Positions 52,086 through 62,443 are shown, numbered from the stretch's first letter. The stretch is DNA of 64,000 bases from Gemmiger sp. An194 (GCF_002160145.1 NZ_NFKA01000006.1:107499-171498), one strand, 5' to 3'. Notes: generated by a model from the sequence alone, not told the origin. A program made the numbers and translations.

Positions 52086-55000
52086 GCGCCAGAGTTTCCT
52101 TGCCGTTGACCAGCAGCTGGTTGGCGTTGTCGGTCTTGCGGTTCTCCACAATGGTTTCCACGGTGTCGCCCTCGGTGGACTGGATGCCCGCGCCCAGAGC
52201 GACCACCTGATCGCCGAAGGCGAACCAGGACTTCTTGCCCTCCAGATCGGAATAGTTGGACTTGAAGTCCTGACCGATGGAGGCGTAGTTTTCCACGCCT
52301 GCGGTGGAACCGCCCACCCAGTCGCGGTCGTTGGTCTTGATGCTGAAGCCTGCCAGATCCTGTGTCACATGGTTGGTGGTGATGCCCGGCAGACGCAGCG
52401 GGTCCACGGTGGCCCAGTAACCCTTGTCGTGCTGAGCCTGATCGCCGTTGTACAGCTCCAGCACACCGTCGGACTGATACCAGCCCTTCAGGTTCTCGCT
52501 GTTGCCGCACTCGGTGGCGCCGTTGCGGCTGGAGAACATGCTTACGCCCAGCGCAAAGCCATCGCTCTGCACGACCACCTTATCCATGGAGCCGTAGATC
52601 TTGGTGTACACTTCCGTGTCCAGAGGAATGCTCTCGTCGGCCACGATGTTCTTCACCTTCACCAGCGAGGAAATGGACTTCAGGCCGTTGTAATAGCTGG
52701 TGGAATCGTAGGCAACGCCCAGCATAGCCTGGGTCTTGGCGAAGGAGAGCAGCTCATCCCGGTACTCCTCCGGCGCACCGTCCACCAGACGGATGATGGC
52801 ATCCATGGCGTAGCGGCCGGTGGTGATGTTGCTGCGGTTGAAGCGGGAAACGCTGCGGCCCTGCACCATGTCAAAGATGCCGCCGTCGGCATACAGGGGC
52901 CGGTAGCCGTTCAGAATCCACTCGTAAACAATGTTCGGGTCCGCATCGGTGCAGGCCCAGGGAGTGTTGTTGGTCAGCACGCTGATCTCGGTCACCGCGC
53001 GCAGCTTCTCCACGCCGTAAGAGCCACTGTAGGCAAAGTTGCCGTGCTGCTTGAAGGAGCCGTCATCGTAGAAGCCGTCACCGCTGGTCACGTACTTCAG
53101 CTCATTCACCATGGTGTCGCTGGCCTTGAACATGGAAACGGTGTCGCCCATGGCAATGCCGTTCAGCAGGGTGATCATGGCCATCTCGCTGCCGTTGGCG
53201 CCGGTGGCGGAGCTGCGGGTGGCGCGGCCGGAGGAACTGCGGCCCCAGTAGTAGTTCACATCGGGGCTCAGAAGCATAATCATGTTGTGCAGACGGGACT
53301 GGGTGACCTCATCCAGCTCGTCATGCATCAGCAGCGCCACGGCGGTCAGGTCCTTGGGCACACCGATGGACCAGTCCCACCAGTTGGCGAACACCCGGTC
53401 GTGGTAGTTCAGCACGTTGGGGAAGCCGCTGAACAGGTAATCGATGCTCAGATCGATGGCCTTTTTCAGCGTTTCGTCCTGGTAATAGCTGCAGCCCTCG
53501 GACACATAGGCCAGCACCATGCTCTTGATGCGGGTGGTGGTGGAGGTCAGGTTGGCGCTGCCGTCGGTGTTGCTGCTGCCCTTGTTGGCCCAGTCCAGCT
53601 GAACGTCGATGTCGTCGAACAGGTTGCTGCCCTTGCCCGCGTTCCAGTTCAGATGCTCCAGAGCGGTCTTGGCATTCTGCTCATACTTGGCCATGTAGTT
53701 CAGGTAGTCCGGGTCGGTCTTGTCGGTCATGTCGTTGCCGGTCTGGGCATTGATGTAGTTGGTGCGCATGGATTTCAGCGCATCCTGCTCGTTCTTGTCC
53801 AGATCGGTATAGCCCAGAGTCACGGTGAAGGTGGCACCCTTCGCGTCCTTGGTGTTGACGGTGAGCACCGCGCCCAGCTTGTCGAACTCGGCGGTCACGT
53901 TGGGGTTGCCCTCCACCAGGGTCAAGTCGTTGCCGTAAATGCGGAAGGTCAGGCTGTCGTTGTTCTGGAGCACGTCCGCCATGCCCACGGTCATGGTGTG
54001 GTTGGAGGGGTCCTTCACCAGGGTGACCGAGCCCTTCACGCCGCCCACATCACCGATGCGCAGCTCGTTGGAGCCATGGTCACCCCAGAAGATGTAGCCG
54101 GTCACACCGGCCTTGTTGTCCCGCACGGCCTGCACAAAGGTGGAGTTGCTCAGCACCTGGATATCAGGGTTTTCGGCGTAGGCCTTCACCTCATCCTGAG
54201 TCTTGCTGGGCAGCAGGACATAGTCGTAATTCTCCTTCTTGAAGGAGTCCATCCGGTTGTCCACGTTCTCGCCGTGGGGAACCGCCAGGCTCAGATAGCT
54301 GCGGGTGATCTCCTCGCTGCTCACGCCGGAGGAGCCGTTGACATCCGCCCAGCTGCCGGTGCGCTCCTCCCGCAGCACGTTCACATCGCTGCCTTCGGGG
54401 AAGTAGTAGCCCATGGAATCGCTGCCCACGTTGCCCTCCATCCAGGCCCAGGACACATCGGTCAGCGCTTCGCTGTCGCCCATGCCGGAGGCAACGGTCT
54501 TGCCGTCCACCACCAGCTGGTTGTCGCCGTTGATCTTCTTGTTGTCCACAATGGTCTCAGTGGTCCGGTCCTTGTCGATGCCGGTGATGCCGGCGCCCAG
54601 GGCAACCACCTCGTCGTCAAAGACGAATCAGGCCTTGCGGGCGGTCAGATCCGGGTTTTCGGAGTCATCCTTGCCGTAGTTCTTGAAGTTCATGGCCACG
54701 CTGGCGTAGGGACCCACGGTGCTGCCGCCGTTGTAGTTGGCGTTGCCGGTGTATTTGCCCCAGGCCTGCTGGGTATCCAGCGTCCAGGTGTTGTGGTCGG
54801 TGGTGATGCCGGGCAGACGCTGGGGGTCTACGGTGGCCCAGTAGCCGTCGGAATACTGGCCCTGGTCGCCGTTGTAGAGGAAGGTCACGCCGTCGCCCTG
54901 GTGCCAGCCCAGCAGGTTCTCGTTGTTGCCCACCTCAAAGCGGCCGGTGCGGGCGGAGGAATAGCTGATGCCCAGGCTGAAGTTCTCGCTGTGGGCAACG

Positions 55001-57880
55001 AACTTGTCCATCACGCCTAACACCTTGGCGTAGCAGGCCTCGTCGGCATCGGTGACCTGCGCGGGGATGCTCTCGTCGTTGACGATGTTCTTGGCCGCCA
55101 CCATGGAGGCGGGGGCCATGTCGCTGTAGAAGGTATCGCTGTAGTCAGCCCCGGCGATCAGATTCTCCTTGGCGAAGGTCTGAATGGGCAGCTTCATTTC
55201 CTCAGGAGCGCTGCCCGCCAGCAGCACCACGGCCTCCAGAATGCTGCGGCCGGTGCTCATGTCGGTGTGACTGGGCCGTGCCACGCTCCGTCCGGCGGTC
55301 AGGTCCATCATGGCGCCATCCGCAAACATGGGCCGGTAGCCGTTCCAGATCCAGTTATACACCTTGGCGATGGATTCCTCCGGCATGTCCCATGCGGTGT
55401 CGCTGGACAGATACACGATCTTTTCGATGCCCTTCAGCAGGGTGGAGCCGTAACCGGCGGTATAGCCCAGGTTGCTGTGCTGAATGAAGGAGCCGTCATC
55501 GTAGAAGCCGTCACCGCTGGTCACGTTGACGGTGAGGGTGGCGGTGTGCTTGGTGGCCAGACCGATGCCCTCCTGATTGTTGCCGATGGCGGAGCGCAGG
55601 GCTGCCACCAGGCTGGTATCCGCCAGGTTTGCGCCGGTCTGCTCATTGTAGGAGCCCCAGACATTCACGATCTTCGTGGGGTCCTCGTTGAAATGGCGCA
55701 GGGTGGCGTACTCGGCGTCGATGAACTCCTTGTCCAGCTCGCTGTACATCAGGATCACGGCGCTGCCGATGTCCTGGGGGATGCCGATCCACCAGTGCCA
55801 CCAGTTGCCGTAGATCTGCTGCAGGTTGTAGTTCTCGTTGTAGACATGGTCGTGATACCAGGTCAGTGCATCCACAATGTCCCGGCCCAGGGCCTCGTTG
55901 TGATGCAGCTCGCTGCCCTCGGCGGCCCAGCCGCGGGCCATGTCCAGAATCCGGGTGCTGGCGGTGTTCAGATCCGCGGTGAGGGCCGCGTTGCTCTGCC
56001 CCTTGCCCGGGTATTTGATGGTCAGGTCCAGATCCTCCCACAGGGTGGTGCGGTCGTCCTCTCCATCGGGCTTTTTGACCATGCTTTCCCATGCGGCGCT
56101 GGCCTTTTCCATATAAACAGCCATGGCTGCCTTGTAGTCCGCGTCGGACTTGTCGGCGCAGTCATTGCCGGTCATGCGGTCGCTCCAGCGGTTGCGCATG
56201 GTCTCATACATCTCCATCATGGCGGGGTCGTCCACCGTGATGGTGCAGGTCACGCTGTGATCCTCGTCCATGGCGGCGGTGATGGTCACCACACCCACAC
56301 TGTGGATGGTCACCACGCCGTTTTCCACCGTGGCGATTGTCGGATCGCTGCTGGTCCAGGCCAGCTTGGACAGATCCACCTGGTCGGAATCCGCCTTCAC
56401 GTTCAGGGTGAGCACATTGCCCACCTGACCGGTCAGCTCGGTCTGGTCCAGAGTGAGCTTGTAGTCCTCCACGATCTTCAGGTCCTTGACCCACAGATCA
56501 CCGGTGAACTTCTCAAAATAGACCTCGACCTTCACCCGGTCGGCGTTGTCTCCGGCCACCTCGGCCAGATCGCGCAGGGGCCACTCGTACAGCACCCAGC
56601 CGCCGGTGGTGCCCTTCACCTTGTAGCCGTCGCCCAGGTTCTTGTTGGCGCCTGCGCCCACCTGACCGCGCATGTACAGGCCGGTGCCGCTCACGTTCTC
56701 GGCCTTTACCCACGCACGAAGCACGTAGTTCTTCTGGTAGTCGAACCCGTACAGCTTGGTGTTCATCAGGGCATAGCGGGCGGATGCATCCTCACTGTGG
56801 CAGTGGATGGCGGACTCGCCCGTCTCATCGGGGGTCACCTCCAGCCAGAAGGTTCCCGTGGCGGGGCTGGCATCCCAGGCCTCGGGCAGGTCGGAGGGCA
56901 GCACGCCGTCCTTCCAGTAGCGAACGGTGGTGGCCTGGGTCTTACTGAAGTCGGTCTGCCAGATCACCGGCAGCTCCGTCGGGTCCTCCGGCTCGCCGCC
57001 CTCGCTCTTTACAGGAACCAGCTGCAGGTTGTCGATCCACACCTCGCCGGTCATGGAGCAGGCGTACAGCTCCACCTTGAGCATGCCCTCCTTGTCCTCG
57101 CCCGCGGCGGCGGCCTTCAGACCCTCCAGCTTGATTTCAAAGTCCACCCAGCCGTCGCTGGTGCCGTTGGCCGGAGTGGCGCCGGTGAGCAGCTTATTGC
57201 CCTTGTCGCCCACCTGCACCTTGATCAGATTGTCGGTGCCGGTGGGGACCATCTGAAAGTTGCTGGTCTTGACCCGCATTTTCAGCACGTAGTCCTGCTC
57301 GTAGTCCAGATTCTCGAACCAGCGGAAGAAATCCGTTCGGCCGGTGGCGTTTTCGCTCTTCACATAAACGGTATTGCTGCCACCTTCGGGCACCACCTCA
57401 AACAGCATGTTGGGCGATACCGTGGCGGGCCAGATGGATTCCACCCAGGCCTCCGGCATCACGCCCGCCGGCCAGTACTGCTTCACCTGCGCGTTGGTGA
57501 TGGTCTTGGTCTGCTCAAATCCGTCGTACCAGCCCATGGCCAGCGCGTCGCTGTCCACCCAGCTCAGGTCCTCCTGAGCGGCAGGCTGTTCCGGCTGCTG
57601 CTCTGCGGGCGCCTCAGGCTCTTGTTGAGACTCTTCCTCCTGAGGGGGCTCGCTGACGGCCGGATGCATCGGCTTCCGGTTCGCCGGCAACCGATGTGCT
57701 TGCGGCCGGTTCACTGCTGGCAGGCTCACTGCCGGCAGACGCGCTGACCGCAGGCTCGCTGCCCACTTCTGCCTGCAAGGCGGCGTCCGCTGCATACACC
57801 AGCGGACTGACCACACTGGAAGCAGTCATGGCCGCTGCCAGTGCCAGGGCAGCGCATTGCTTTTTCCAATTGCTTGTCAT
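52086..57880 (-). pseudogene. Tandem family 8 polysaccharide lyase (hyaluronate/chondroitin-type), broken
   Basis: Coding from 57880: signal peptide (MTSNWKKQCAALALAAAMTA), Glu/Pro/Ser-rich linker, two beta-sandwich carbohydrate-binding-like domains (about residues 100-290 and 295-470), a Big2-like domain (about 475-550), PL8 module 1 (about 555-1360) and PL8 module 2 (about 1367-1928). Catalytic-region motifs occur twice: NWWHWWIGIPQD and TSGDGFYDDGSFIQHSNLGY, then NWWDWSIGVPKD and TSGDGFYDDGSFKQHGNFAY. Lesions: one extra G near 57660 shifts the frame in the linker; a TGA at 54628-54630 replaces a Trp (module 2 has KSWFAF at the same place, module 1 reads KA*FVF); and the 3' end is lost at a junction with the fucosidase fragment. 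Intact, it would be secreted and cut uronic-acid polymers by beta-elimination. Confidence 0.85.
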
Positions 57881-57984
57881 GTGATTCTCCTCTCGCGCCG
57901 GGGCTGGTCCGGTCAGGGCACTGCTGTTCCCCTTCCCTGCTGGGCCCGGCTTGTTTTTGCTTCCTTTCGCGGTGCAAAAGAGGG

Positions 57985-58036
57985 AAAACTCCCCCCTCGC
58001 TTTTTCCATTATAAGGGGGGAGTTTTTTCACTGTAC
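57985..58036 (-). promoter_or_regulatory. PL8 promoter inside a 12-bp perfect inverted repeat
   Basis: TATAAT (minus strand 58008-58013) with TGTACA about 18 bases upstream. The -10 sits in the loop between AAAACTCCCCCC (57985-57996) and GGGGGGAGTTTT (58015-58026). A probable operator, since the repeat spans -10 and the transcript start. The rest of 57881-58190 contains no gene. Confidence 0.6.
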
Positions 58037-58191
58037 ATAAGCGGATTTCGGCTTGCATCGTCATTTTTGCAGTATTTTTCGAAAAAGCAGCACTGTTTTC
58101 AGCAGTTCATTCTAAAAAAATCCAGTTTTTCAACTCTTCTTCCAGCGCTCCCTGAAATACCCTCCTGCGGCCGTGCCCATTTGCGGGCAAA

Positions 58192-58231
58192 ACAAAAAGC
58201 CTGCTCCGGTGTGTGGGAGCAGGCTTTTTTG
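58192..58231 (-). terminator. Terminator of the kdu operon
   Basis: AAAAAGCCTGCTCC (58194-58207) pairs with GGAGCAGGCTTTTT (58216-58229). T-run on the minus strand. Confidence 0.88.
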
Positions 58232-58294
58232 CAAGCGATATTCCGCCGAAGGGGCTGGCAGAATACGCCGGCGAACAGATTGAGGATGCGAAGC

Positions 58295-59137
58295 TTACTT
58301 CAGGTCGGTGGTGGCCAGCACGTCCATGTCATCGAATTCCATGTTCTCGCCGCCCATGGCCCAGATGAAGGTGTAGTTGCCGGTGCCTACGCCGCTGTGG
58401 ATGCTCCAGGAGGGGCTAATCACAGCGTCGAAGTTCTGCATCACGATGTGACGGGTCTCGGTGGGCTCGCCCATCATGTGGAATACGACCTGATTCTCGG
58501 GGATCTCGAAGTAGGTGTAGATCTCCATGCGGCGCTCGTGAGTGTGGCTGGGCATGGTGTTCCAGTTGCTGCCGGGCTCCAGAGCGGTCATGCCCATGGA
58601 CAGCTGGCAGGTCTTCAGCACGCTGGGGTGGATGAACTGGTTGATCACGCGCTTGTTGCAGCCTTCCACGGTGCCCAGAGGACGCTTGGCAGCCTCTTCG
58701 ATGGTGATCAGCTTGTTCTCGTAGGCGCAGTGCGCGGGAGCGCTGACCATGAAGAACTTGGCAGGATTGGAGGCATCGTCACTGGAGAAGTGAACTTCCT
58801 TGTTGCCCTGGGTCAGGTACAGGCAGTCCTTGTAGTTCATGTGGTAGGAAACGCCGTCGGCCACAACGGTGCCGGCGCCGCCCAGGTTGAAGATACCGAT
58901 CTCGCGGCGCTCCAGGAAGAACTTGGTGCCAAAGTTGGCCCATACATCGATGCCCTTGTCAATGGACACTGCTTCCTGAACAGGCATGCAGCCCAGGGTG
59001 ACCATACGGTCAACATGGCTGTAAACAGCAACAACCTCATCGGCCTTGTACAGACCGGTGATCAGGAACTCGTTGCGGGTTTCTTCGGTGGTGTAGCGCT
59101 TGAAGTCGCGCTGATTGCAAGAGTAACGAATATCCAT
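58295..59137 (-). CDS. kduI: 5-keto-4-deoxyuronate isomerase
   Basis: 280 residues, cupin fold. The metal-binding HTHERRMEIYTYFE motif is at about 198-211 with a further His in IHSGVGTGNYTFIWAM. Converts 5-keto-4-deoxyuronate (from unsaturated uronic acid) to 3-deoxy-D-glycero-2,5-hexodiulosonate, the substrate of KduD. Last gene of the four-gene operon. Confidence 0.95.
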   Translation of the reverse strand: MDIRYSCNQRDFKRYTTEETRNEFLITGLYKADEVVAVYSHVDRMVTLGCMPVQEAVSIDKGIDVWANFGTKFFLERREIGIFNLGGAGTVVADGVSYHMNYKDCLYLTQGNKEVHFSSDDASNPAKFFMVSAPAHCAYENKLITIEEAAKRPLGTVEGCNKRVINQFIHPSVLKTCQLSMGMTALEPGSNWNTMPSHTHERRMEIYTYFEIPENQVVFHMMGEPTETRHIVMQNFDAVISPSWSIHSGVGTGNYTFIWAMGGENMEFDDMDVLATTDLK

Positions 59138-59206
59138 TTTTATATCCTCTTTTCCTATGTGCCGGCCCGGTCTGTGCGGGCCGGCATAGTGATCGTTGGG
59201 ATGGAC

Positions 59207-60235
59207 TTAGCGCTGGATACGGCCGGAACCGTCGCCGCCAGCCAGCTTCTCTACCTCAGCCAGGGTAACCATGTTGTAGTCGCCCTCGATGGAGTGCTTC
59301 AGAGCGGAAGCAGCCACAGCGAACTCAACCGCAGCCTGGGTGTCCTTGCCGGTGATCAGGCTGTAGATCAGGCCGCCGCCGAAGCTGTCGCCGCCGCCCA
59401 CGCGGTCGATGATGTGCAGGTTGTACTTCTTGGAGAAACAGTATTCGTCCTTCTCCACGTTGTACAGCATGGCGCTCCAGCCGTTGTCGAAGGCAGAGTG
59501 GCTCTCACGCAGGGTGATGGCAACCATCTTGAAGCCGAACTTGTCAGCCAGCTGACGGGCAACGCTCTTGTAGCCCTCGTGGTTGATCTCACCGGCGTAG
59601 ATGTCGGTGTTCTCAGCCTCGATGCCGAATACGTCCTTGGCATCCTCCTCGTTGGAGATGCAAACGTCCACGTACTGGCACAGCTCGGTCATGGCAGCGC
59701 GGGCCTGCTCACGGGTCCACAGCTTGCCGCGGTAGTTCAGGTCGCAGGAAACGGTGATGTTCCGCTCCTTGGCAGCCTTGCAGGCAGCCTTGCAGATCTC
59801 AACCAGGTTCTCACCCAGCGCCGGGGTGATGCCGGTGAAGTGGAACCATTCCACACCCTCGAAGATGCTGTTCCAGTCGAAGTCGGCGGGATCAGCAGTC
59901 TGGATGGCGGAATGAGCACGGTCGTAGATGCAAACGCTGCCGCGCTGAGAAGCACCCTTCTCGTTGAAGTAGATGCCAACACGCTCGCCGCCGCGAACGA
60001 TCTTGCTGGTGTCCACACCGTAGCGGCGCAGGCTGTTCACGGCAGCCTGACCGATGGAGTGGGTGGGCAGCTTGGTCACGAAGGCAGCATCCAGGCCGTA
60101 GTTGGCCAGGGAAACGGCCACGTTGGCCTCGCCGCCGCCGAAGGTGAACTCCACGTGATCGCACTGTACGAAACGCTCGTAGTTATAGGGCTGCAGGCGC
60201 AGCATCAGCTCGCCAAAGGTAACAACTTTTGCCAT
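59207..60235 (-). CDS. kdgK: 2-keto-3-deoxygluconate kinase
   Basis: 342 residues, PfkB family. GGGEANVAVSLANYGLDAA near residue 33, and the C-terminal signature DRVGGGDSFGGGLIYSL with the catalytic Asp at about 270. Phosphorylates KDG to KDPG, feeding Eda. 24 bases downstream of eda. Confidence 0.94.
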   Translation of the reverse strand: MAKVVTFGELMLRLQPYNYERFVQCDHVEFTFGGGEANVAVSLANYGLDAAFVTKLPTHSIGQAAVNSLRRYGVDTSKIVRGGERVGIYFNEKGASQRGSVCIYDRAHSAIQTADPADFDWNSIFEGVEWFHFTGITPALGENLVEICKAACKAAKERNITVSCDLNYRGKLWTREQARAAMTELCQYVDVCISNEEDAKDVFGIEAENTDIYAGEINHEGYKSVARQLADKFGFKMVAITLRESHSAFDNGWSAMLYNVEKDEYCFSKKYNLHIIDRVGGGDSFGGGLIYSLITGKDTQAAVEFAVAASALKHSIEGDYNMVTLAEVEKLAGGDGSGRIQR

Positions 60236-60259
60236 AATATTTTTTCCTCCAGATTCTGG

Positions 60260-61216
60260 TTATTTCTGCAGCAGATGGATGGCGAAGCCGCCGATCTCCT
60301 GCTCCAGGTATACAACAGTCATACGACCGTTCTTGTATTTTGCGGTCTCCATGTTCAGGGTGTAGCCCTTCTTCACCAGCTCAGCAGCGGCGATCTCCAC
60401 GCTGTTGGTGCGGATGGCCAGGTGACCCTGCTTGCCCAGGTAGGGCTGCTTCATCACTTCGATCTCGGAAGAGGAGAAGATGGAGCTGTTGCCGGCCTTG
60501 GCAGCGAAGCCGAAGGCATTCTCGAACTGCTCGGCCACCTCAGCGGCGACGGACTCGTCCGCGGAGTTGATGCCCACGTGAGCGATCTCGAAGCCCAGCA
60601 CAGCCTGGCGGGCCTCAGCGCACAGCTGAGTGATCTTCTCGAAGTTGCCCGCGGCGATCTGGTCCTTGGGGCAAACCCAGCTGCCGCCCACGGCATGGAT
60701 GAAGGGAGCGCGGATGAACTCACCCACGTTCTGGGCATTCACGCCGCCGGTGGGCATGAACTTCACGCCCACGAAGGGAGCGGACAGGTTCTTCAGAGCG
60801 TTCAGGCCGCCGTATACATTGGCGGGGAAGAACTTGATGACCTTCAGGCCCTTTTCCAGAGCAGCGGTGATCTCGGTGGGAGTCACGCAGCCGGGAGCCA
60901 CGGGCACGTCATGCTCGATGCAGTAGTCCACGACCTTCTCGTTGAAGCCGGGAGACACGATGAACTTGGCGCCCATCTCGATGGCGGTCTTGCACTGCTC
61001 CAGGTTCAGAACGGTGCCTGCGCCCACCAGCATGTCGGGGCAGTTCTCGGCCACAGCCTTGATGGAATCGGCAGCAGCAGCGGTGCGGAAGGTGATCTCC
61101 ATCACATCGATGCCACCGGCAACCATGGCGTTCGCGGTGGGGACAGCGTCCTTGGCATCCTCCAGCACAACAACGGGCACAACACCCGCGTTGGCAAAGC
61201 GTTCCATAACAGTCAT
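60260..61216 (-). CDS. eda: KDPG aldolase fused to a C-terminal VOC/glyoxalase-like domain
   Basis: 318 residues. Residues 1-205 are the class I aldolase: VMEITFRT (catalytic Glu), GAGTVLN, KFIVSPGFN, and the Schiff-base lysine in VIKFFPAN (about 130-137), then MPTGGVN. It splits KDPG into pyruvate and glyceraldehyde-3-phosphate. Residues 210-318 form an extra domain (AHVGINSADES, HLAIRTNSVEIAAAELVKKG, FAIHLLQK) with the look of a VOC fold. Its role is unknown; a regulatory or sugar-acid-binding function is a guess. Confidence 0.88.
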   Translation of the reverse strand: MTVMERFANAGVVPVVVLEDAKDAVPTANAMVAGGIDVMEITFRTAAAADSIKAVAENCPDMLVGAGTVLNLEQCKTAIEMGAKFIVSPGFNEKVVDYCIEHDVPVAPGCVTPTEITAALEKGLKVIKFFPANVYGGLNALKNLSAPFVGVKFMPTGGVNAQNVGEFIRAPFIHAVGGSWVCPKDQIAAGNFEKITQLCAEARQAVLGFEIAHVGINSADESVAAEVAEQFENAFGFAAKAGNSSIFSSSEIEVMKQPYLGKQGHLAIRTNSVEIAAAELVKKGYTLNMETAKYKNGRMTVVYLEQEIGGFAIHLLQK

Positions 61217-61335
61217 TGCTTATAAGCCTCCATGTACGATTGTTTATGAGAATACCGCACAATTCCGGCAGGGACAGAGCCTTGCCGGAACCGTGCAATA
61301 TTTATGAATGGCAGAATTCAGCGCAAAGCACAGAC

Positions 61336-62127
61336 TCAGGGCTGCTTGCCGATGTAAGCCAGGATGCCGCCGTCCACATACAGGATGTGGCCGTTCACGA
61401 AGTTGGAAGCGTCGGAAGCCAGGAACACGGCGGGGCCGGCCAGGTCTTCGGCTTCGCCCCAGCGGGCAGCGGGGGTCTTGGCGATGATGAACTGATCGAA
61501 GGGATGGCGGCTGCCGTCCGGCTGGATCTCACGCAGAGGAGCGGTCTGGGGAGTGGCGATGTAGCCGGGGCCGATGCCGTTGCACTGGATATTGGCCTCG
61601 CCGTACTCGCTGGCGATGTTCTTGGTCAGCATCTTCAGGCCGCCCTTGGCAGCAGCGTAGGCGGAAACGGTCTCGCGGCCCAGCTCGCTCATCATGGAGC
61701 AGATGTTGATGATCTTGCCGTGACCCTTCTTGATCATGGAGGGGATCACAGCCTTGGATACGATGAAAGGAGCGTTCAGGTCCACGTCGATCACCTGACG
61801 GAACTCGGCAGCGCTCATGTCGCACATGGGGATGCGCTTGATGATGCCGGCGTTGTTGACCAGAATGTCGATCACGCCAACTTCTTCCTCGATCTTGGCC
61901 ACCAGGGCATTCACAGCCTCTTCATTGGTGACATCGCATACATAGCCGTGGGCCTCGATGCCGGCCTCACGATAAGCAGCCAGGCCCTTGTCCACCAGTT
62001 CCTGCTTGATGTCGTTGAAAACGATGGTGGCACCTGCCTCGCTCAGAGCGCGGGCGATGGCAAAGCCGATTCCGTAAGAAGCGCCGGTTACCAGGGCAAT
62101 CTTGCCCTCCAGAGAAAACATGTTCAT
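61336..62127 (-). CDS. kduD: 2-dehydro-3-deoxy-D-gluconate 5-dehydrogenase
   Basis: 263 residues, classical SDR. Cofactor motif TGASYGIG (about 13-20), NNAG (about 89-92) and catalytic SxnYxxxK region (ICSMMSELGRETVSAYAAAK). Reduces the KduI product to KDG. The ATG at 62127 was chosen for AGGAG eight bases upstream; a GTG nine bases earlier overlaps the ribosome site. First gene of the operon. Confidence 0.92.
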   Translation of the reverse strand: MNMFSLEGKIALVTGASYGIGFAIARALSEAGATIVFNDIKQELVDKGLAAYREAGIEAHGYVCDVTNEEAVNALVAKIEEEVGVIDILVNNAGIIKRIPMCDMSAAEFRQVIDVDLNAPFIVSKAVIPSMIKKGHGKIINICSMMSELGRETVSAYAAAKGGLKMLTKNIASEYGEANIQCNGIGPGYIATPQTAPLREIQPDGSRHPFDQFIIAKTPAARWGEAEDLAGPAVFLASDASNFVNGHILYVDGGILAYIGKQP

Positions 62128-62166
62128 TTCAATCACTCCTAAATAATCTCAAAAACCCGAAGCCTA

Positions 62167-62178
62167 CATGTATACATG
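62167..62178. promoter_or_regulatory. GntR-type operator 1, CATGTATACATG
   Basis: Perfect 12-bp palindrome with core TGTATACA, in the kduD leader 40 bases before the start codon. Confidence 0.6.
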
Positions 62179-62229
62179 CTAAGACCAAATCCGGCTCCCG
62201 CGAAAGGAATCTGAAGGCTGATCCGGTGT

Positions 62230-62241
62230 CTTGTATACAAG
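62230..62241. promoter_or_regulatory. GntR-type operator 2, CTTGTATACAAG
   Basis: Perfect 12-bp palindrome immediately downstream of the kduD -10, covering the expected transcript start. Ideal for repression. Confidence 0.7.
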
Positions 62242-62244
62242 CTG

Positions 62245-62273
62245 ATTCTATCACGCTCTTTCAAAGAATGCAA
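62245..62273 (-). promoter_or_regulatory. Promoter of the kduD operon
   Basis: Minus strand TTGCAT (62268-62273), 17-base spacer, TAGAAT (62245-62250). Confidence 0.65.
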
Positions 62274-62390
62274 CAGACTCTTTTGAGATTCCCTATTTTT
62301 GTTGTTATGGCTTATAAAATCGGCTGTCATTTGTGCAGTTCGCCCTATTTTTTGTCATTATCGCAGCAAATCGCCAAATTGTTAAAAAAA

Positions 62391-62400
62391 ATGTATACAT
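62391..62400. promoter_or_regulatory. GntR-type operator 3, ATGTATACAT
   Basis: Perfect 10-bp palindrome sharing TGTATACA with operators 1 and 2, ending 14 bases before the -35 of the gntR promoter. Confidence 0.6.
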
Positions 62401-62414
62401 ACCCTTCAAGATAG

Positions 62415-62443
62415 TTGCTGTTTGCGGCATTATCGCGTATAAT
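62415..62443 (+). promoter_or_regulatory. Promoter of the gntR gene
   Basis: TTGCTG (62415-62420), 17-base spacer, TATAAT (62438-62443). Confidence 0.7.

Noticed and set aside
54628..54630. TGA in the PL8 gene as selenocysteine or recoded tryptophan
   Set aside because: The duplicated module has a plain TGG Trp at this position, no selenocysteine element is evident, and other genes in the window use TGA as stop. A nonsense change is simpler.
51739..55020. A 1,093-codon plus-strand frame that continues the fucosidase start
   Set aside because: Only the first ~100 residues resemble GH29; the remainder is antisense to the PL8 lyase and has shadow-like composition.
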